A DNA stretch of 64,000 bases from Marivita geojedonensis (GTDB lineage Bacteria > Pseudomonadota > Alphaproteobacteria > Rhodobacterales > Rhodobacteraceae). The notes under the pieces were generated by a model. It was given only the letters and a program-made list of their open reading frames with translations. It made no database searches and was not told the origin of the DNA. The stretch covers positions 62,001 through 126,000 of the forward strand of contig NZ_JFKC01000007.1 in the NCBI RefSeq assembly GCF_002115805.1. Direction: 5' to 3'. Below are positions 33,648-43,090 of the stretch, piece after piece; positions within the stretch are counted from its first letter, which is position 1, and every line of letters begins with the position of its first letter. Position numbers and translations under genes: made by a program.

Positions 33648-34542
33648 CCTTAGGCAGGGCTGCGTTGAACTGATCACCCAGCACGCAGCCTGCAACCCAC
33701 CAATCGGGATACGCAGTGTAGAGCCTGCGTGCCGCCTCTTTGGCCGCGTCTTCGGTTTCGAAAAGCCCGAAGCACGTCGCCCCCGAACCCGACATTCGCG
33801 CAAGACCGCAGCCAGTCTGAGCTTCAAGCACCGTCAAAACGTCGGCAATCGCCGGCTGCACCGCAATGGCGGGTGCCTCCAGATCGTTGCGCATCCCCTT
33901 TAGCCAGTCGATCAGCACGGCGGCGTCCGCGAACGCAGGGATGGCCTCAGGCATCGGTGGATTGACCTTGGAGGTTAGCGCCTTGAACACGGACGGCGTT
34001 GACACGGGACGGCGTGGATTGACCAGCACGGCGTAGAGCGCGGGAAGCGGCACGACATCAAGCTGATCGCCGATCCCGCGCGCCCGCATCGGTTTGCAGG
34101 CGATGCACATCGGAACGTCGGCACCCAGCCGGGTGAGCGCGTCAATTTGTGTCTTGAAGTGATGATCCGACCCGTCAGCGAACGCGTGGTATGCATCGTC
34201 GTTCAGGCAGAGCATACCGCGCCAAGCGGCAGCGGCATCTGCCGACCCACCCCCGATACCCGAGGCGGCAGGCAGATGTTTTTCCAACACCAGCGCAGCG
34301 CCGTCCTTCTGGATCAGGGCTGCCGCGCGAAGGGCCAGATTATCCAAATCCGCTGGCACGCCGGCCGCTTCCGGTCCCTCCACAGTCAAAGAAAGCGCAT
34401 TGCCCGGTACGATATCCAACCTGTCTCCGACTGATGCAAAGGTCACCAGCGAGTCGAGCAAATGGTACCCATCGGCGCGCTGGCCGGTGACGTGCAGGGT
34501 CAGATTGATCTTGGCAGGCGCAAAGACGTTAACCGCCGTCAT
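33640..34542 (-). CDS. ispE: 4-diphosphocytidyl-2-C-methyl-D-erythritol kinase
   Basis: 300 residues. GHMP kinase of the MEP isoprenoid pathway: APAKINLTLHVTG at the N-terminus, the ATP loop LPAASGIGGGSADAAA, and a C-terminal MSGSGATCFGLF. ATG at 34542 lies inside the last codons of the upstream TPR gene (14-base overlap), so translation is probably coupled. Convergent with the polyprenyl synthase gene. Confidence 0.95.
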   Translation of the reverse strand: MTAVNVFAPAKINLTLHVTGQRADGYHLLDSLVTFASVGDRLDIVPGNALSLTVEGPEAAGVPADLDNLALRAAALIQKDGAALVLEKHLPAASGIGGGSADAAAAWRGMLCLNDDAYHAFADGSDHHFKTQIDALTRLGADVPMCIACKPMRARGIGDQLDVVPLPALYAVLVNPRRPVSTPSVFKALTSKVNPPMPEAIPAFADAAVLIDWLKGMRNDLEAPAIAVQPAIADVLTVLEAQTGCGLARMSGSGATCFGLFETEDAAKEAARRLYTAYPDWWVAGCVLGDQFNAALPKVS

Positions 34543-36253
34543 TCGCCACCTGCAAAGGCGGCGCGCCCTCATCCGCCAGTACCTGATCCAGCCCGACATC
34601 CAGCTTGGCGCGGATGCGGTCAGCATCCACCTCTTCGGCAGTCGATCCGTACACGATGAAAGACAGGGCCCGGCGCCATTGGAACCGCGCCTCGGTTTTG
34701 CGACCCACAGCCCAGTAAACGTCGCCCAGATGGTCGTTCACGATGGGATCTACGGGCATCAGTTCGGCCGCGCGCTCCATATGCCCAACCGCCTCATCGT
34801 AGCGGCCCAGCCGGTAGAGCACCCAGCCAAGGCTGTCGATGATATAACCGCTGTCAGGTCTCGCAGCCGCCGCGCGTTCGATCATGTCGAGCGCCTCATC
34901 GAGCTTGATCTTCTTTTCGACCAGCGAATAGCCAAGGTAGTTCAGCACCTGCGGCTGATCCGGGTTCAATTCGAGCGCCGCGCGGAAATCGGCCTCGGCC
35001 TCGTCCCATCGGTCAAGGCGCTCATAACTGATTGCACGGGCGTAATGCAGGAACCACTGGCTCTGGGTCTCTTCCTCGAAAAGCGCCAGCGCTGCGGAAT
35101 AGGCGTCCACCGCCACTTCGTACCGCTCAAGCTGGCGCATCGTATCGCCCAGCGTCGAATGGACAACGGGTTGATCACCATGGGTCTTGGCCAGCCGCTG
35201 CAGAACCTCGACCGCTGCATCGGTCTTACCACTGTCCCTAAGCGCGGCGGCACGCCCCAATTCTGCGGCGTGGTAGGCCGGATGGTCCTCCGGAACCTGC
35301 GCATAGGCCTTTACCGCCAATTCCGACTGCTCCAGTTCATCCAGAAGACCCGCCGACAGCAGAATGGCGTCAATATGATCGGGACGCAGGTACTCGGCCA
35401 CACGTGTGTAGAGCAGCGTGAATTCGTCATTGGCTTCGCTCGCCAGCGCGGCGGCCAGCGTATAGAACACTTCCGCGAGACCATCGCGCGCGCCCCGGAT
35501 ATGGGTGTAAGGAATCGCCTCACCACCCTCGAGCGCATCGCGCATCTGCCGCAGCCCCGGGTCAAGATCTCCGCCAAACGCCGTATCGATCAGCGTCAGC
35601 GCATCCGAATTCCGCTCAAGCTGGCTCAGCACCTCGACATGCGCCATGACCCCGCGTCGGGTGAGCTGCATACCCCCGGTTCCGGCATCCTCAAAGATCG
35701 AAGCTGCACTCTCGAAATCGCCCACCGAGGCCAGCGCAAGCGCCTTGTGGTAAAGCGCGAAATTCCGCAGACCCTGCTGGTTGGACAGGTCGTCGAACTG
35801 CACCAGAGCAGCGGACATATCGCCCAGCCCAAGCTGCGACCACGCCAGAAGCAAACCGTCTACAAGCGGCCCTACGCCACGGTCGTCATCGATCATGTCG
35901 ATCAGGGTCTGGTACTCTTCCGCCCGGGCCTGCTGCGCAACAAGCGCCATATGCGCAACCTGGCTGCGGTGCCCATCATTCACGAGCTTGTTCGCGAGGG
36001 CCGCAGCACGGTCCAAATCACCCAGCGAGATCTCTGCCAGCGCAGCCCGCTCAAGGATCACCGGGTTTTCCGGATCGTGCATGACCGCACGACCGTAGTA
36101 ATCCGCCGCCGCCTGGATATCGCCGTCAAAGCTCGCCTGTCGCCCGGCAAGGTAATCACCGGCAAGGCTGTTTGCGAAGGTCCCGCCCGGAGCGGCCAGA
36201 CACAGCACCAGAGCTGCCGTTCCCAGTAGCCGCTTCATGCCCGATTGCATCAT
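34529..36253 (-). CDS. Exported tetratricopeptide-repeat protein
   Basis: 574 residues with a signal peptide (MKRLLGTAALVLCLAAPGGTFA) and TPR helices along nearly its whole length; clear repeats include YYGRAVMHDPENPVILERAAL near 50 and three C-terminal units (AEADFRAALELNPDQPQVLNYLGYS, MIERAAAARPDSGYIIDSLGW, HMERAAELMPVDPIVNDHLGD). Likely a periplasmic or membrane-associated scaffold. AAGGAGA precedes ATG 36253. Operon with ispE; partner unknown. Confidence 0.87.
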   Translation of the reverse strand: MMQSGMKRLLGTAALVLCLAAPGGTFANSLAGDYLAGRQASFDGDIQAAADYYGRAVMHDPENPVILERAALAEISLGDLDRAAALANKLVNDGHRSQVAHMALVAQQARAEEYQTLIDMIDDDRGVGPLVDGLLLAWSQLGLGDMSAALVQFDDLSNQQGLRNFALYHKALALASVGDFESAASIFEDAGTGGMQLTRRGVMAHVEVLSQLERNSDALTLIDTAFGGDLDPGLRQMRDALEGGEAIPYTHIRGARDGLAEVFYTLAAALASEANDEFTLLYTRVAEYLRPDHIDAILLSAGLLDELEQSELAVKAYAQVPEDHPAYHAAELGRAAALRDSGKTDAAVEVLQRLAKTHGDQPVVHSTLGDTMRQLERYEVAVDAYSAALALFEEETQSQWFLHYARAISYERLDRWDEAEADFRAALELNPDQPQVLNYLGYSLVEKKIKLDEALDMIERAAAARPDSGYIIDSLGWVLYRLGRYDEAVGHMERAAELMPVDPIVNDHLGDVYWAVGRKTEARFQWRRALSFIVYGSTAEEVDADRIRAKLDVGLDQVLADEGAPPLQVANDGG

Positions 36254-36322
36254 TTTCTTCTCCTTGAAAAAGGCGAATTTCGCGAAGCGTAGCGCGCCGT
36301 TTCGGCACGCGCAACCAAAGCA

Positions 36323-36348
36323 AAAGGCCGGGCATTGGCCCGGCCTTT
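36323..36348. terminator. Terminator after ETF-QO gene
   Basis: AAAGGCCGGGC-4 bases-GCCCGGCCTTT, an 11-bp perfect stem, 5 bases beyond the ETF-QO stop when read leftward, followed by a short T run. Confidence 0.85.
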
Positions 36349-36352
36349 GCTC

Positions 36353-38002
36353 TTACATATTCGGGTAGTTCGGTCCGTCCCCACCCTGAGGCACCGTCCA
36401 GGTGATGTTCTGGCTTGGGTCCTTGATATCGCAGGTTTTACAGTGGACGCAGTTCTGGAAGTTGATGACGAATTTGTCGTCGCCTTTCTCGTCCTTCACA
36501 AATTCGTAAACACCAGCCGGACAGTACCGCGCGGACGGTCCACCGTATTTCGGAAGGTTCACCGACACCGGAATCGACGGATCTTTCAGCTTGAGATGCG
36601 CAGGCTGGCTTTCCTCGTGATTGGTGGCCGAGAAGGACACGTTGGTCAGGCGGTCGAAAGACAGTTTTCCATCTGGTTTCGGGTAATCGATGGGCTGGAA
36701 CTTGGACGCCTCGCCGGTCGCTTCGGCGTCGGTCTTTCCGTGGCCCATCGTGCCCAGCAAGGAAAAGCCCAGCGTGTTGGTCCACATGTCGAACCCGCCA
36801 ACGGTGAGCGAGGCCAGAAGACCACGCTTGGACCAGAGCGGTTTGACGTTGCGCACCTTCTTGAGGTCAGTGCCAATCGCGCCTTCGCGAACCTCTTTTT
36901 CGTAGGCAGACAGCTCGTCCGACGCACGCCCGTCCTGAATGGCGGCATAGGCCGCTTCCGCCGCAGCTTTACCGGACAGCATCGCGTTGTGGTTGCCCTT
37001 GATGCGCGGCACGTTCACCATGCCGACCGAACAGCCCAGCAGCGCCACACCCGGCGCCACCATTTTCGGCATCGACTGGTAGCCACCTTCGGAGATCGCC
37101 CGCGCACCATAGGCCACGCGCTTGCCGCCCTTCAGAAGCTCGGCCACCATCGGGTGATGCTTGAAGCGCTGGAATTCCATGTAGGGATAGAGGTGCGGGT
37201 TCTCGTAGTTCAGATGGACCACGAAGCCGACATAGACCTGATTGTTGTCGAGGTGGTAGATGAACGATCCGCCCCCGGCGTTAGAACCCAGAGGCCAACC
37301 CATCGTGTGGGTGACAGAACCTTCCCGGTGCTTGTCCGGGTCGATCTCCCAGATTTCCTTCATGCCGATGCCGAATTTCTGCGGTTCCTTGCCTTTCGAC
37401 AGGTCGAATTTCTCGATCACTTCCTTGGCGAGGCTGCCGCGCACGCCTTCGCTCAGGAAAACGTATTTGCCGTGCAGTTCCATGCCCGGCTCATAGCCCG
37501 GCCCCGGGGTACCATCGGCGTTCTTGCCGAATTCACCGGCAACCACGCCTTTGACTTCGCCATTTTCGCCGTAGACGATTTCGGAACAGGCCATGCCCGG
37601 GAAAATCTCGACACCCAGTTCTTCCGCCTGCTCAGCCATCCAGCGGCAGACATTGCCCATCGACACGATGTAGTTGCCGTGGTTGTTCATCAGCGGCGGC
37701 ATCGGCCAGTTCGGAATGCGGATCTGGCCCGCTTCGCCCAGCATGTAAAACTTGTCTTCCTTTACCGGAACATTGAGCGGTGCACCCTTGTCCTTCCAGT
37801 CAGGGATCAGCGCGTCCAGTCCGCAAGGATCGAGCACCGCACCCGACAGAATATGCGCGCCCACTTCGGAGCCCTTTTCCAGGACCACGACATTCAGTTC
37901 GGCATCCAGTTGTTTCAGTCGGATGGCAGCAGAGAGGCCAGCGGGGCCTGCACCCACGATGACAACGTCATATTCCATCGCTTCGCGCGTGTGTTCGCTC
38001 AT
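36353..38002 (-). CDS. Electron transfer flavoprotein-ubiquinone oxidoreductase
   Basis: 549 residues. Membrane-associated enzyme passing electrons from ETF (fatty acid and amino acid oxidation) to ubiquinone. FAD-binding VVIVGAGPAGLSAAIRL at the N-terminus, the ubiquinone-binding middle region, and a C-terminal 4Fe-4S cluster (ENCVHCKTCDIK equivalent, QNCVHCKTCDIKDPSQNITW). ATG 38002 with AGGAAAG upstream; the frame to 38152 is not needed. Monocistronic with own terminator. Confidence 0.96.
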   Translation of the reverse strand: MSEHTREAMEYDVVIVGAGPAGLSAAIRLKQLDAELNVVVLEKGSEVGAHILSGAVLDPCGLDALIPDWKDKGAPLNVPVKEDKFYMLGEAGQIRIPNWPMPPLMNNHGNYIVSMGNVCRWMAEQAEELGVEIFPGMACSEIVYGENGEVKGVVAGEFGKNADGTPGPGYEPGMELHGKYVFLSEGVRGSLAKEVIEKFDLSKGKEPQKFGIGMKEIWEIDPDKHREGSVTHTMGWPLGSNAGGGSFIYHLDNNQVYVGFVVHLNYENPHLYPYMEFQRFKHHPMVAELLKGGKRVAYGARAISEGGYQSMPKMVAPGVALLGCSVGMVNVPRIKGNHNAMLSGKAAAEAAYAAIQDGRASDELSAYEKEVREGAIGTDLKKVRNVKPLWSKRGLLASLTVGGFDMWTNTLGFSLLGTMGHGKTDAEATGEASKFQPIDYPKPDGKLSFDRLTNVSFSATNHEESQPAHLKLKDPSIPVSVNLPKYGGPSARYCPAGVYEFVKDEKGDDKFVINFQNCVHCKTCDIKDPSQNITWTVPQGGDGPNYPNM

Positions 38003-38110
38003 GTCGGGCTCTTTCCTGAAGTCTCGTCTCAAAAACCTGCCCGGTGACGTACCCTGCGCACCCCGGACGGTCAATTGCGACACCACGTTACAGCCTGTTT
38101 TCCGGAGGAA

Positions 38111-38230
38111 ATGCCCCTTTTTGATGCGCCGGGGCCTGCCGAGCCACCGCAAGCCCCCTTGCGTTTTTGCGACGGGTCAGGTCACTGTTGCGCCAAAGTA
38201 GATGACATGTTTAGACCGCGCCAATGTTAA
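38111..38230 (+). CDS. Possible 39-residue Cys-rich small protein
   Basis: ATG 38111 to TAA 38230 in the divergent space before greA. The product ends [22 protein letters not shown], with four cysteines and a histidine. GGAGG lies only 2 bases before the ATG, which is poor spacing, and nothing else supports expression. Listed as doubtful; the rest of this 274-base space shows no gene. Confidence 0.18.
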   Translation: MPLFDAPGPAEPPQAPLRFCDGSGHCCAKVDDMFRPRQC

Positions 38231-38276
38231 GCGGCGCCAGAGTATCCGCTCTGCCGAGCAAAAGGGAAACCGTCCC

Positions 38277-38747
38277 ATGGAAAAGTTACCGATGACCCGC
38301 GCGGGACACGCCGCGCTCGAATCCGAATTGAAAATGCTCAAGTCCGAAGAGCGTCCCGCCGTGATCAAGGCGATTGCCGAGGCCCGCGAACTGGGCGACC
38401 TCAAGGAAAATGCGGAATACCATTCCGCCCGCGAAAAGCAGGGATTCATCGAAGGGCGTATCAAGGAACTCGAAGGTGTACTGAGCCTGGTCGAGGTCAT
38501 CGATCCAACCAAGCTCTCCGGGCCAATCAAGTTCGGCGCAACGGTCACCTTGGTGGATGAGGACACGGACGAAGAAAAAACCTGGCAGATCGTCGGCGAA
38601 CACGAGGCCAATATCGAGAAAGGCCTTCTCAACATCAAGTCGCCCATCGCCCGCGCCCTGATTGGCAAAGAGGAAGGCGACAGCGTGGAAGTGCGTACGC
38701 CGGGTGGTGACAAATCGTACGAAGTTGTGAAGATCGAGTATATCTGA
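38277..38747 (+). CDS. greA: Transcription elongation factor GreA
   Basis: 156 residues: an N-terminal coiled coil ([19 protein letters not shown] ... [24 protein letters not shown]) with the acidic tip residues that reach the RNA polymerase active site, and a C-terminal FKBP-like domain. Rescues stalled polymerase by stimulating transcript cleavage. ATG 38277 matches the usual GreA N-terminus. The next gene starts 16 bases downstream. Confidence 0.96.
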   Translation: MEKLPMTRAGHAALESELKMLKSEERPAVIKAIAEARELGDLKENAEYHSAREKQGFIEGRIKELEGVLSLVEVIDPTKLSGPIKFGATVTLVDEDTDEEKTWQIVGEHEANIEKGLLNIKSPIARALIGKEEGDSVEVRTPGGDKSYEVVKIEYI

Positions 38748-38763
38748 CAGCCCGAGGCCCAGT

Positions 38764-39768
38764 ATGGCACAGAGCAAAGACGCCCGCCCAGGACCGGTTT
38801 CCATCCCGAGCCCTCCAGCGAATTCCGGCGGATTGAGCGGAATTGAACTGACCGCTGCGGCGCTCAGTCTTCTTTGGCTCGTGATCTCCGGGGCCTTCTT
38901 TCTTTTCTCCGGCACCGAAGGCGCAGATGGCATCCGCTTTTTGCTGATCCTGATGGTGATCTTCTTTCCCGTGGGAATGATCTGGGTCGCCGCCCTCGGC
39001 GCGCGCGCGTCGCGGATCATGCGAGAGGAAAGCACCCGCCTTCAAACCGCGATCGACGCAATCCGCCATGCCTACATCACACAGAACCAGGCCGGCGGCC
39101 GTGATCAGGCACCGCATCCTTCGATCGTAAAAAAACTGGAAGAAATCGCAGACGCGCAGAAAAAGGCAGAGACCACTCTGGCGATGTTCACGTCGACACG
39201 GGCCGCGCAGATCGCGGTCCACGCCGCCGCACCGGATGCCGAACCCGGAGATCAGCCCGCCCTCGCATTGGGCACTCCCGCAGAGGCGCTGCACCCGCCG
39301 CTGTCAAATGCCGATTTCATCCGCGCGCTGCACTTCCCGGAAACCGCCGACGATCAGGAAGGCTTCGCCGCCCTGCGCCGTGCGCTGAAGGACCGTCCCT
39401 CGGCTCAACTTGTGCAGGCGGCGCAGGATGTGCTGACCCTGCTCAGCCAGGATGGCATCTACATGGACGATCTGCGCCCCGACATGGCGCGCCCGGAACT
39501 CTGGCGGCGGTTCGCCAAAGGGGAACGCGGGCGCACCATCGCCGCCTTGGGTGGCGTGCGTGACCGCTCGTCGCTGGCCCTGACGGCTGGCCGGATGAAG
39601 CAGGACCCGATCTTCCGCGATGCGGCCCATCATTTCCTGCGCCTGTTCGACAAGGGTTTCGCACGGTTTGAAAGCAATGCGACCGACACGGAAATCTCGG
39701 AATTGGCGGGCACCCGAACAGCGCGTGCCTTCATGCTCTTGGGGCGTGTGACCGGCACCTTCGATTGA
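38764..39768 (+). CDS. Conserved membrane protein of unknown function
   Basis: 334 residues with two membrane segments near the N-terminus (LTAAALSLLWLVISGAFFLF and FLLILMVIFFPVGMIWVAAL), then a short coiled-coil region and a soluble C-terminal domain of about 180 residues (from DFIRALHFPETADDQEGF). I do not recognise the family. Probably cotranscribed with greA, 16 bases upstream. Convergent with the moeA fusion gene 84 bases away. Confidence 0.72.
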   Translation: MAQSKDARPGPVSIPSPPANSGGLSGIELTAAALSLLWLVISGAFFLFSGTEGADGIRFLLILMVIFFPVGMIWVAALGARASRIMREESTRLQTAIDAIRHAYITQNQAGGRDQAPHPSIVKKLEEIADAQKKAETTLAMFTSTRAAQIAVHAAAPDAEPGDQPALALGTPAEALHPPLSNADFIRALHFPETADDQEGFAALRRALKDRPSAQLVQAAQDVLTLLSQDGIYMDDLRPDMARPELWRRFAKGERGRTIAALGGVRDRSSLALTAGRMKQDPIFRDAAHHFLRLFDKGFARFESNATDTEISELAGTRTARAFMLLGRVTGTFD

Positions 39769-39852
39769 TCCCACGGCCAGTCACCGTATCTTAACGCTTC
39801 CCTGACATTTTCACGCGGGGCACCGATTTTTCGTCGAAAAATCGGGCCGCAG

Positions 39853-41973
39853 TCAACACAGGAACGAGGAAAAGGGGATGTAGCGGACAGGATCGCCCGG
39901 CTGCACGTGCACCGCACCGTCCGGCAATTCGACCAGCCCTTCGGCCCAGCTCAATCCGCTGATCCGCCCGGACCCCTCGGATTTGAACACCTCCGCGCGG
40001 CCATCCCGAATGCGCGCCCGCAGATATTCCCGCCGCCCCGGCTTCTTGCGCTTTTCGAACGCCGCAGGAACCGTGAACCCCTGAGGCGCGGGCCATCCAG
40101 CGCCCGAAAGCGCGCCCATCGCCGGGCGCGCGAAGATCAGAGTGCAGACAAGGGCTGCAACCGGATTGCCCGGCAGGCCAAAAACTGGAACGTCTGCCCA
40201 AAGGCCCAACGCCAGTGGGCGGCCGGGCTTCAATGCGATCCGCCATTCCTGCATCGCACCGGTTTCGCGCAAGAGTGCCGAAATATGATCCTCATCCCCC
40301 GCCGATGCCCCGCCCGAGGTCAGGATCACATCAGCCCGCGCAGCCGCCTCATCGAGCGCCGAGCGCACTGTTGTCCGATCATCCGCCGCACGGCCCATAT
40401 CGACGACCTCGAACCCGAACTGTGCGCAAAGGCTGAGCAGCATCGGTCGGTTTGCATCGAAAATCTGACCCTCGGCAGCCTGCGCACCCGGTTCGACAAT
40501 TTCGTCCCCCGTTGACAGCACCGCCACCCGCAGCCGTTTGCGCACCGCAAGCGCGCCATGACCCACAGCGGCCGCAAGCGCCAGATCGGCGGGTGTCAAC
40601 ACACGCCCCGCGCTCAACGCCAGCTCTCCTTGGGACACGTCTTCGCCAGCCTTGCGCGTGTTGGCCCCGCGCTTCAGAGGCCCGCGAAAGGCCACATGCC
40701 CGTCGCCCACGCGCACGTCCTCGTCCAGAACCACAGTGTCCACGCCGTCGGGCAGGTCCGCCCCGGTAAGCACGCGGATCGCATTCCCTTCAGGAACCAC
40801 ACCGGCAAACGGCGCACCCGCCGCCGCACGCCCGTCAACCAGCGGCAAGACCTGCGGCCCCTCTCCGATGGCGGCACCGGCGAAACCGTAACCGTCCACT
40901 GCCGTATTCGGATGCGGCGGGTTCGACCGCTTTGCCACCAGATCATCCGCCAGAACACGCCCCGCCGCCTGCATCAGCGGCACTGTTTCGACACCCACCA
41001 CCGGGGTCATCCTGTCGCGCAGTAAGGCCAGCGCATCATCCACCGGCGTCCAATCCACACCAGCAGGCAGCGCGAAACAATCGTTGCGCAAGGGCGGGGG
41101 TTCCAATGCCACTCGACCGCACGCCACAGAGGTCAGTTCTTCGGAGTGCCCGGCACCGAGTATCCAAGCTTCCTCACGCGCGTCGGAGCCGTGATCGGCC
41201 AGCATCGTCTGCAACCGCTCGGCCGACAGCCCAGCCAGCGCCCGCGACAAGAGCCGAACCTGCGCCGCGTCGCGTATCTCGTCGCCTTGAGCCTCTTTCA
41301 CCGCCGGTTCGATCAATCCCGGCCAAATTTCTGTCAACACGATCTGCGCATCAGACCAGTCCTCAAACGGCCAGACCGATACACCCGCACGCCGCCGCAA
41401 TCGCGCGAGCATCGGCAGACCCATCAGAACCTGACTTCCCACAGTCGGGTTAAAGAAGAGTTGAAAACAGGAGGACGAAGCTTTTGCCGCCAGATCGCAG
41501 GCCCGCCGCTCAGCGCACAGCTCATAGGAAATGCCCGCCTTGCGATAGGGGATATCCGGCCAGCCGTCTTCCAGCGGCTTCCCCCAGAACGGCCCCGGAC
41601 CGTCAAACAGGCGGTTGATCTCGGACGCCACATCGAAGCGGTTGTTTTCACCCGCCTCGCTGTCGGTGATCCGCGCCTCGAGCCAATCCCAGAACGCCAG
41701 CGGGTCATTTGATCCGGTCACATGGCGCACAAAGCCACGCGGATATCCAAACGGGAAATCGAACCCTATCAGCACACGGCGCCCAGCCTGCGCCTCGGCC
41801 TCAATAAACCCCGATAACCACTCTTCCGCCTCGACCCGCGACCGGCAATAGACCGGCGCCTGCTCGTCGCCAGCGCGCACAACCCCGATCCAGATCGCAT
41901 CTTTTGAGGGCTGTGCAGGCGCGCGTTTGCCTGCCGACCAATCGACAATCGCAATCGTGTCGAAGCCCGTCAA
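39853..41973 (-). CDS. moeA: Fusion protein: DUF429-like N-terminal domain + molybdopterin molybdotransferase MoeA
   Basis: 706 residues. Residues from about 300 onward are a complete MoeA: SNPPHPNTAVDGYGFAG, LSTGDEIVEPG, LTSGGASAGDEDH, FGLPGNPVAAL, with the C-terminal domain IV. MoeA inserts molybdate into adenylated molybdopterin. The first 300 residues are an added domain starting IAIVDWSAGKRAP with IGFDFPFGYPRGF, whose Asp-containing strands resemble RNase H-fold DUF429 proteins (low certainty). One uninterrupted frame, so fusion rather than assembly error is likely. Overlaps mobB by 4 bases; last gene of fdhD-mobA-mobB-moeA. Confidence 0.88.
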   Translation of the reverse strand: MTGFDTIAIVDWSAGKRAPAQPSKDAIWIGVVRAGDEQAPVYCRSRVEAEEWLSGFIEAEAQAGRRVLIGFDFPFGYPRGFVRHVTGSNDPLAFWDWLEARITDSEAGENNRFDVASEINRLFDGPGPFWGKPLEDGWPDIPYRKAGISYELCAERRACDLAAKASSSCFQLFFNPTVGSQVLMGLPMLARLRRRAGVSVWPFEDWSDAQIVLTEIWPGLIEPAVKEAQGDEIRDAAQVRLLSRALAGLSAERLQTMLADHGSDAREEAWILGAGHSEELTSVACGRVALEPPPLRNDCFALPAGVDWTPVDDALALLRDRMTPVVGVETVPLMQAAGRVLADDLVAKRSNPPHPNTAVDGYGFAGAAIGEGPQVLPLVDGRAAAGAPFAGVVPEGNAIRVLTGADLPDGVDTVVLDEDVRVGDGHVAFRGPLKRGANTRKAGEDVSQGELALSAGRVLTPADLALAAAVGHGALAVRKRLRVAVLSTGDEIVEPGAQAAEGQIFDANRPMLLSLCAQFGFEVVDMGRAADDRTTVRSALDEAAARADVILTSGGASAGDEDHISALLRETGAMQEWRIALKPGRPLALGLWADVPVFGLPGNPVAALVCTLIFARPAMGALSGAGWPAPQGFTVPAAFEKRKKPGRREYLRARIRDGRAEVFKSEGSGRISGLSWAEGLVELPDGAVHVQPGDPVRYIPFSSFLC

Positions 41974-42461
41974 AGCCCAACCTCTGTCAGGATGAAATCC
42001 GCAATCGCCTTCGTGTCGTCGAGGTCAAACACCGGACGGTCCAACTCCATCGGCGTGTCGCTTGCCACGGCGCGTATCGTCGGGTCGCCCGGCGCGATCA
42101 GATCGTTGCCGGTCTCGGCCCGGAAGGCCTCGACCTTGGGATGACGGTCCCGCTTGTAGCCTTCGACCAGAACCAGATCGACCGGCATCAGTTTGGACAG
42201 CAACTCTTCCAGCGTTGGTTCCGCCTCATCGCGCAGCTCGTGCATCAGCGCAAAGCGGTTACGCGAGGCCAGAAGCACCTCGGTCGCCCCGGCGACCCGG
42301 TGGCGATGGCTGTCCTTGCCAGGATGGTCCACATCAAAGGTGTGATGCGCGTGTTTGACCGTCGACACAGTAATCCCGCGCCCGGTGATCTCGGTCACCA
42401 ACCGCTCCATCAACCCGGTTTTACCGGCGTTCTTCCACCCGGTGACCCCGTAAATCTTCAT
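41970..42461 (-). CDS. mobB: Molybdopterin-guanine dinucleotide biosynthesis protein MobB
   Basis: 163 residues. P-loop NTPase: GWKNAGKTGLMERL at residues 6-19, STVKHAHHTFDVD, and LVLVEGYKRDRHPKVE. Partner of MobA in converting molybdopterin cofactor to the MGD form. ATG overlaps the mobA stop and its own stop overlaps moeA, both by 4 bases. Confidence 0.93.
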   Translation of the reverse strand: MKIYGVTGWKNAGKTGLMERLVTEITGRGITVSTVKHAHHTFDVDHPGKDSHRHRVAGATEVLLASRNRFALMHELRDEAEPTLEELLSKLMPVDLVLVEGYKRDRHPKVEAFRAETGNDLIAPGDPTIRAVASDTPMELDRPVFDLDDTKAIADFILTEVGL

Positions 42462-43090
42462 ACCATCGCCTCTGCTGCCTCAAGGTCTTCGGGCGTGTTC
42501 ACGTTGAAGAACGGATCACCCTGATCCGTCTTGAACACCGCCTCGCGTCCCCCGTGTTTTTCGGTCCAGATCACCACTTTCTTGATCCCATCCTCCAAGG
42601 CCGCGCGCAGATCATCGCGCAAAGCCACCGGCCAGAGGCCAAAGGTCGGGTGACGGATCAGGCCGGATCGGCTCATGGACTTGGTCTTTTCCTCACCACG
42701 CGGCGTCGCGGCGAGAACCAAAGGATGCGCCATGCCCTGTGCCTTGTCCTGCAACACCGCGACCAGATCGTCGGGGAAAAACGGCGTGTCGGCGGCGACG
42801 GTCACAATCGCTTCTGCGCCCTGCTCCGCAGCCCAGTCGAGTCCAGCCAACACGCCTGCCAGCGGTCCAGGGAAGCCCTCGATGCTGTCGGGCAGCACGG
42901 GCAGTCCAAACCCATCAAACCGCGCCGCATCACCGTTGGCGTTTAGCGCCATGCCAGCCACCTGCGGCTGCAACCGGTCGATCACGCGCTTGAGCAGCGT
43001 CTGCCCCCCAACAGACAACAGCGCCTTGTCGCCGCCGCCCATCCGGGTTGCGAGACCACCGGCAAGGATCACTCCCAAAGGCACACTCAT
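42458..43090 (-). CDS. mobA: Molybdenum cofactor guanylyltransferase MobA
   Basis: 210 residues. Nucleotidyltransferase fold with LAGGLATRMGGGDKALL at the N-terminus and VTVAADTPFFPDDLV, the metal/GTP site. Attaches GMP to molybdopterin to give the MGD cofactor used by formate dehydrogenases and DMSO-reductase family enzymes. Overlaps fdhD and mobB by 4 bases each. Confidence 0.94.
   Translation of the reverse strand: MSVPLGVILAGGLATRMGGGDKALLSVGGQTLLKRVIDRLQPQVAGMALNANGDAARFDGFGLPVLPDSIEGFPGPLAGVLAGLDWAAEQGAEAIVTVAADTPFFPDDLVAVLQDKAQGMAHPLVLAATPRGEEKTKSMSRSGLIRHPTFGLWPVALRDDLRAALEDGIKKVVIWTEKHGGREAVFKTDQGDPFFNVNTPEDLEAAEAMV

Noticed and set aside
34400-36229. A 609-codon + strand frame
   Set aside because: Antisense to the TPR gene; composition is that of a shadow frame.
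36335-38047. A 570-codon + strand frame
   Set aside because: Antisense to ETF-QO, which has FAD and Fe-S motifs in place.
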